Below, piece after piece: positions 59,104-64,000 of a stretch of DNA of 64,000 bases. The translations under genes and the position numbers were made by a program. Position 1 is the stretch's first letter. Each line of letters begins with the position of its first letter. Source of the stretch: Artemisia argyi (Eukaryota > Streptophyta > Magnoliopsida > Asterales > Asteraceae); assembly GCA_030686995.1 (NCBI GenBank), contig CM060704.1:113761042-113825041 (forward strand), written 5' to 3'. The notes under the pieces were generated by a model. It was not told the origin of the DNA. It ran no database searches and saw only the letters and a program-made list of their open reading frames with translations.

Positions 59104-59467
59104 TTGTGGTGTGTACATTGGTGTGTAAGGTTTTCTCCACCATAAGGGAGCTTGTTGACATAGTGAAGAAAACTCTCGAGTTAGGTGCTCGGGGAGTGGA
59201 GTAGGGCAAGGAAGGTGACCTTGTAGCCGAACCACTATAAATCTCTTGTCTCGCGGTTCGATCTTTCCAACTCTCATCTATTTCTTTACTTACATTATTA
59301 TTGCTTTATCGTACATATTTAGTGTTGTTCATATTGTGCATGACTTGATTTCATATAGCATCGAATCTAAATATTTGAAAACAAAGAAAACTTTCAAACA
59401 ATCTTTTATAACAAATTAAAAAGACGTAAAACTATTCAACCCCCCCCCCCCCTTCTAGTTTTCTACA
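59104..59467 (+). repeat. Element D 3' LTR, part 2
   Basis: Continues the D LTR after E and includes about 20 bp missing in the 5' copy. It ends TTCTACA, followed by TSD ATATA. Confidence 0.93.
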
Positions 59468-60565
59468 ATATATATAACGATATTTCAAATTTAATATTAT
59501 TACTTATGGTTAAAAAGGTAAAACTTCGGTGGATAATGTAAATAACGTATTTTGTCATATCATTCATAAACAAAAGAATTTCATTTGCATATCATCTATT
59601 CATCATGACGAATAATTATTATTCGTTATTCGTTTTGTATTTACTAAATGGTGTTTGGTCAAATTCTCAGATAAATCTATTTATCAGGTTGTATTTCGAA
59701 GCCGTTATCATAAATTCGTCCGACTTTATTTTCTTCATTTCAGTATCAATCAAGGTGAGTCATAGCCTCACATTTACTTATTTGAAACTCCGTGAGGGGG
59801 ATACATGTTATAAACAGATCACAAGTAATTTTCTGTATGCTACCTGACTTGATATATGCCTAAGTTACCTATTGCCAAAAGACCCTTGATCATGAGCCAT
59901 TAATCACTGTTATGTGAAGGCGAATATAATGAATAGATCTATTTAAGGTTTGACAGCCTATCCCATTAATACTTGACGGAATGCCATTATGCATGTGGTT
60001 AGTCGTATTAGTCGTGATATATTATATTTGATTAAAAATAGGAATTGGCAAATCACCTATTGCATGAGGACAATATTATTATTTATTTGATAACACCTCC
60101 GTATTTACGGTATTTGTTAACGTTTTGCGTGTCATGAGACTTAGAGCAATATATACTGCAATATCAATTTTTAACTGATTGTATTCCTAATACAATCTTA
60201 CTTGTGTATCAAAATGATTACTAAATTCAAACTCTATGATATCGCTCAACATTTTTGTTGACTTTTAAACATGTTATCTCAGGTATTTAGCAGAGGAAGC
60301 AAGCATGAAACGGGCGAAAACTTCAAAACTTATCTACTTTATTTAAGTAATGGTGTAAAATAAAGATGTTTGATTCAGTTTAAAACATCAAGACTTTTAG
60401 TATTATAATACTCTGAATGTGACCTCTTGTATTTGAATTTTTATTAATGAACTTATGTTTTTAAAACGTCTCTTTCGAGCCGTTTTCTATCATTATGACT
60501 TTGATCCTCACCGTAACACTCTAATTACTATTCCGCTGCCACATCACAAATTAGGGGGTGTTACA
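59468..60565 (+). repeat. Element C 3' LTR, part 2
   Basis: Matches 13909-15201 of the 5' LTR without the MITE and ends AATTAGGGGGTGTTACA. This uninterrupted end is what shows that F split the other copy. The TSD GAAGA follows. One 210-bp sample shows 7 differences. Confidence 0.93.
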
Positions 60566-60570
60566 GAAGA

Positions 60571-61010
60571 CAAGCATAAGATAGAATCAAACAACACATA
60601 AACATATTGAATAATTATTGGAAAACTTATCTTTAATTGAACATGGATGGAACATGGGTTGAAACCCTTATTTTTACAGGAAATTCGTCTAGGGTTTACA
60701 CAAAGAAGCTCTCCAAAAGTTCCACACTTAATGAATGAAAATTAGAAAACTATATATAGATTTTACACCTTGACGGCGTCACGTTATAGCTTGTGAAGCC
60801 GTCAACTCGCCGCCAAGATAAATTTCGTATTTCCTAGATCCACTTTTGACGCCGTCATGTGTAATTTTACTCTGGGCCATCACATGTATTCTGACCCTGA
60901 CGGCCTTGGTGACACCATCAGGCCAAATTGCCTTGAAATTGTTCTGGGCCGTCACATATATTTTCCATATCCACCTCTTTTGCCAAGCTTGACGCCGTCA
61001 CTTGTGTATC
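60571..61010 (-). repeat. Element B LTR, part 2, truncated
   Basis: Resumes the B LTR exactly where part 1 stopped (..GAAGACAAGCATAAG). It is collinear with 61795 onward and with solo LTR H until about 36655. About 200 bp of LTR are then missing, and the next B-family LTR begins directly at 61011. Palindromic TGACG boxes are present. Confidence 0.88.
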
Positions 61011-62443
61011 TTATACGTGGGAATCGCACCAGGCTTTACCTCTCGAGGAATCTCGAGAAGCTTACAACCCCCACCAGGCAGTGTACCTGATCTTTGTAGT
61101 ATAATATAGTGACAAGTACCGGGAGATTGATCGTTCAACTCAGTAATAGTGTCGCTAGGATTAGAAAGTCTCCTAAATTAAGTCTAGAGGTGATGGATGA
61201 TTATTTTTGTATTTTTATATTTTATAAAAGCAATAAAATCTTGGTTTTTTGGAAGAGTGGGCGGAATTAGTTGCTAGTCAACTAACCCAATAACTAAAGA
61301 TGCAATCAAAATAAAATAACAGAAATGAAAATAAATCTAATTATACTAATGTGGTGTAAACAATGATAGGGAAAGTTGTGTTTACTTAGGTTTCATTACT
61401 CCCTAGATATCTTTTACAGGTTGATAATTTGTTACAGTTGCATGAATGACGGGTCGTATTGCTTAATACTAGTCGTAGGGCCGTGTACAATATTCCCTAA
61501 CTCTATAGGATCCTACTTCACTCCTATGTCGATCTGTTAGAAGCTCCTAACATGGGATCATTAGAATTCTCCTACGCATTAAATACAACCAAAAATCGTA
61601 GTACACCTCCGATCATGTTTCTTAAGACGTTCAAGCATGTTACCAATGAAAATTTGCCAGTTTTCTTAAGCCTAACATCGAATACAGTCATCCGTAACAA
61701 CTATAAACAAACAATCAACCCATAATTAACATCTAGGTTTCACTACATCTAAGCAAACACAAAAGAGATCTAGCCGAGCATGTTAAATTGAAGACAAGCA
61801 TAAGATATATTCAAGCAACACATAGACATATTGATTGAATTGAAAGAGTACTTATCTCAAATTGACATGAAAAGTTCAAAGGGTTGAAACCCTTGAAAAA
61901 GCTGAAAAAATTCGTCCTAGGGTTTTTCCCTCAAAGTTGCACACTAATGAATGAAATTTAGAAAACTACATATAGATTATACAGTGTGACGGCGTCATGT
62001 GTAAACATGTGACGCCGTCAACTCGCCGCCCATAATGAAATCGGATTGTCTAGATCCACTTTTGACGCTGTCATGTGTATTTTTCTTCTGAGCCGTCACT
62101 AATTCTTGGACCATGACGGCCTTGAGTGACGCCGTCATCTCCTTAGTACAAAACTTTCTGGATCGTCACGTGTATCATCCACTTCCACCTCTTGTATTAC
62201 TCTTGACGCCATCATGTAGAAGCTTGTGACGCCGTCAGGTACTGTTCCCAACAAGGAAAATTAAGACTTTGCCGTTTTCTTCACTTTTATGCTCCAAAAA
62301 CGTCTAAAATGCTTCCTTTTCCAGATTTCTTCTCAAAAGTACCTAAAATGACAAAAGGAACGATTTAGGGCAATAATTGATCAAATAATCTCGAATTCGG
62401 GCTTAAATGACCCCCTAAAAGCGGTACACTTTTCGCCTTATCA
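61011..62443 (-). repeat. Second B-family LTR, 1,433 bp
   Basis: Forward TTATACGTGGG (expected TGATACGTGGG) to CGCCTTATCA. The flanks GTATC and ACATT do not match, so no TSD. Its inner end meets the truncated B LTR head to tail. Perfect TGACG palindromes lie at 61987-61997, 62010-62020, 62127-62137 and 62227-62237. Confidence 0.88.
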
Positions 62444-62663
62444 ACATTATTAAGTGTAAATGCTGAGTTGGTGTTTGTTTTAAAATGTCTTTTAGCAGCA
62501 TCTTAATTTGACTCATTCAGATGCGGTCAGATATTTGGATCATTAAGAGTGTCTGATTTTTTCATGTCATTCAGAGACGGTAAGTGGTAATCAATGTTAA
62601 AAGTGTTTGTGTCTTTCTGATCATTAACAGGCAGTAAGAGGTATAAACTTCTTGTTGAATTAG

Positions 62664-62726
<63 letters not shown>
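62664..62726. repeat. (ATT)n microsatellite, about 21 units
   Basis: Uninterrupted ATT/TTA repeat of about 63 bp in the flanking DNA right of the LTR cluster. Confidence 0.95.
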
Positions 62727-63580
62727 TTGTTGTCGTCAAAAAGTGAATGATATTGAATTGATAAAAGATCAAAAAATGATCTTGTGCGTTCATTGAAAGT
62801 TTGCAAAAAGCAAGTCAGTTGAAAACTAAGCACCTAACATCTTGAAAGTGAAATAAATAACAATTGATTACTTGAAATTTGACTACTGAAACATAACCAT
62901 AAACATCCTACTTTGAAGACCTTCAATCTTTGTCATTAATAAAAGACTCATTCCTTGCCGTTGACTTGATGATGGCTAAAGCATAGATCCAAAGATGAAT
63001 ATGATGAACTTCCCTGCAAGAAAACTCAACAAACACAATCTCCTATGCTAAATCCACCAAACACAAATACCACATGATAAGGGCAAAACACCTACAGGCG
63101 ACATTGAAATGGTTTGAAGAGAAACTTGAATACCGAATGCCGAAGCCAACCTGTGAGTTGTAATGGCGATGCAATCCAAGTGGGTGGTGGTTTCGCGAGA
63201 TATGGGAGCGGAAGCGGAGATGTACTTGCAAACGAGAAAACTTGCTAGATGATACACCATTATTGAAAAGATATCAGATCTGAAAGAAGCTTTGGTTATT
63301 TTGTGAAAAAACACTTGATAAAGTTGAAAGTTTAAACCACTTGATAAAATTGATAGTTGAAATTGAAAGATGGAATTAAGAGTTGAAAAAAGCTAGAATT
63401 GTTGGTGAGTTATCCGGACCACCGGCATATAGCCGGTGGCCGGAGGAGGCAGCGGCTGTGAGATCTAGGATTACAAGAGGGAGGAGAGTTTTTGAGAGAG
63501 AGAGAGAAGTAAATGCTAATGTTTGGTGGTTTCTTGTTAAACTAGATGTGGATGGATGTCTTAACAACTCTTAATGTTTT
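62727..63580 (-). other. Non-LTR flank, possible 5' part of a host gene on the minus strand
   Basis: Base composition changes: CpG-containing, with a TC-rich run (minus strand CTCTCTCTCTCTC near 63500) and short minus-strand frames (63264 down to about 63048, MVYHLASFLVCKYIS; and 63567 down to 63376). A possible intron acceptor (TTTTCTTGCAG) lies near 63014 on the minus strand. Nothing was recognised, no frame exceeds 90 codons, and a host gene is only a possibility. Confidence 0.25.
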
Positions 63581-64000
63581 ATTTTATATTTTATTTATTA
63601 TTTTTTTTCACTTTTTTTTTTTTTTTTTAAAAAAGTATTTAATAGAATCATTGCATGAAATGAGATCAATATAGAACTCATATTTTCCATAGAACCAATG
63701 AATCAATCATAGCCACTCATTTTTATTTTTCACCTTTTTTTAAAACGACATATCTTGCAAAAAGTAAATCCTCAAGCTACAAAAAAATACCATCACGACG
63801 AGAATTAAATCATCTTTCTATAGATATGCATTGATATATACTTTCGACGAACTTTTTTTTTTTTAAATTTCCGCCCAGAAAAATCATATATGATTCTTAA
63901 AAATCACATATGGTTTGATTTTTACAAATCACATATAATTTGTAAAAATTATATATGATTCGTAAAAATCACATACGATTTGATTTTTACAAATCACATA
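63581..64000. repeat. Homopolymer-rich flank and start of a 65-bp tandem repeat
   Basis: T-runs near 63600-63630 and 63853-63864. From 63899 to the window end, AAAAATCACATA recurs at 63899 and 63964 (period 65), each followed by a TTTGATTTTTACAAATCACATA-like unit. The repeat enters from the right edge and its extent is unknown. No gene seen. Confidence 0.6.

Larger units (their letters stand above)
47426..59467 (+). mobile_element. Element D: Ty1/copia, Sirevirus-like, best preserved element, in C's 3' LTR
   Basis: LTRs TGTTGACATAA..TTTTC(C/T)ACA, with TSD ATATA at 47421-47425 and 59468-59472. The 5' LTR is 1,344 bp; the 3' LTR 55084-59467 contains solo LTR E. The first 530 bp of the LTR pair differ at about 10 positions (1.9 %). 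Content: primer site, gag-PR, integrase, RT-RNase H, an additional ORF after pol, and several GGGGGAG tracts before the 3' LTR. The extra ORF, palindromes upstream of the LTR TATA box and multiple PPTs are traits described for Sireviruses. Confidence 0.93.
11690..60565 (+). mobile_element. Element C: Ty3/gypsy chromovirus (Tekay/Del-like), host of nested insertions
   Basis: C has LTRs of about 3.3 kb (3.5 kb with the MITE) beginning TGTAGAACC and ending GTTACA. GAAGA flanks it on both sides (11685-11689 and 60566-60570). Without the nested F, D and MITE it would be about 12.7 kb. It has a Met-type primer site and a gag-PR-RT-RH-INT polyprotein with a C-terminal chromodomain-like segment. Both LTRs were later hit, the 5' by the MITE and F and the 3' by D. 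Confidence 0.92.

Noticed and set aside
58940..59277. Minus-strand frames of 77-89 codons
   Set aside because: They span the E/D insertion boundary and repeat LTR sequence.

Overview
This window is a stretch of plant nuclear intergenic DNA made almost entirely of LTR retrotransposons nested inside one another. No complete host gene, tRNA, rRNA or CRISPR array was found. The Ty1/copia and Ty3/gypsy families, tRNA-Asp and initiator-Met type primer sites, 0.4-3.5 kb LTRs, a hAT-type MITE and high AT content all indicate a flowering plant. Several proteins (a coiled-coil gag with WKPTG motifs, a gag-pro element without RT, a Pro-rich accessory ORF ahead of a chromovirus gag) resemble families I associate with Asteraceae (Artemisia/Tanacetum/lettuce type). 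That placement is inference from memory.

Layout, with nesting deduced from target-site duplications (TSDs) read directly. Element B (minus strand, tRNA-Asp type primer site) is the outermost host: internal part 10160-10902, LTR 10903-11689 continuing at 60571-61010. Element A (plus, Athila/Tat-like, gag-pro without RT; about 1-10159, its left end outside the window) abuts B's internal region and probably inserted into it. Element C (plus, Ty3/gypsy chromovirus; 11690-60565, TSD GAAGA) sits inside B's LTR. C's 5' LTR carries a 194-bp hAT MITE (14550-14743, TSD GTATTTAC) and copia element F (15202-39164, TSD GGGGG). F contains chromovirus G (20571-32364, TSD CTTCG) and a solo LTR of the B family (H, 35454-36857, TSD GTGAT). 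C's own coding region is 39177-45189. C's 3' LTR (45190-60565) is split by copia element D (47426-59467, TSD ATATA), whose 3' LTR holds solo LTR E of the G family (56083-59098, TSD CGTAG). A second B-family LTR follows (61011-62443). The last 1.5 kb (62444-64000) is non-LTR flank with an ATT microsatellite and a start of tandem repeats.

None of the elements is intact. C and G keep full gag-PR-RT-RH-INT-chromodomain polyproteins interrupted by nonsense codons (C also has two frameshifts). D is the best preserved: gag, PR, INT, RT, RH and an extra ORF behind its own promoter-like module. F keeps a long coherent gag but a badly deleted pol, and A has no RT at all; both probably depended on enzymes supplied in trans. 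LTR pairs differ by only about 1.6-2.5 % in the stretches I compared by eye, and the values follow the nesting order (C about 2, F 1.8, G 1.6), so the pile built up in a short burst.

The least explained signals are: a same-strand array of TAGCGAGTTG motifs in F's leader; a copy of D's LTR palindrome-plus-TATA module placed in front of its 3' accessory ORF; twin 50-bp repeats closed by unrelated but self-complementary stems in F; palindromic TGACG-box clusters in the U3 of B-family LTRs; and a protease-like domain in B that lacks the catalytic Asp.
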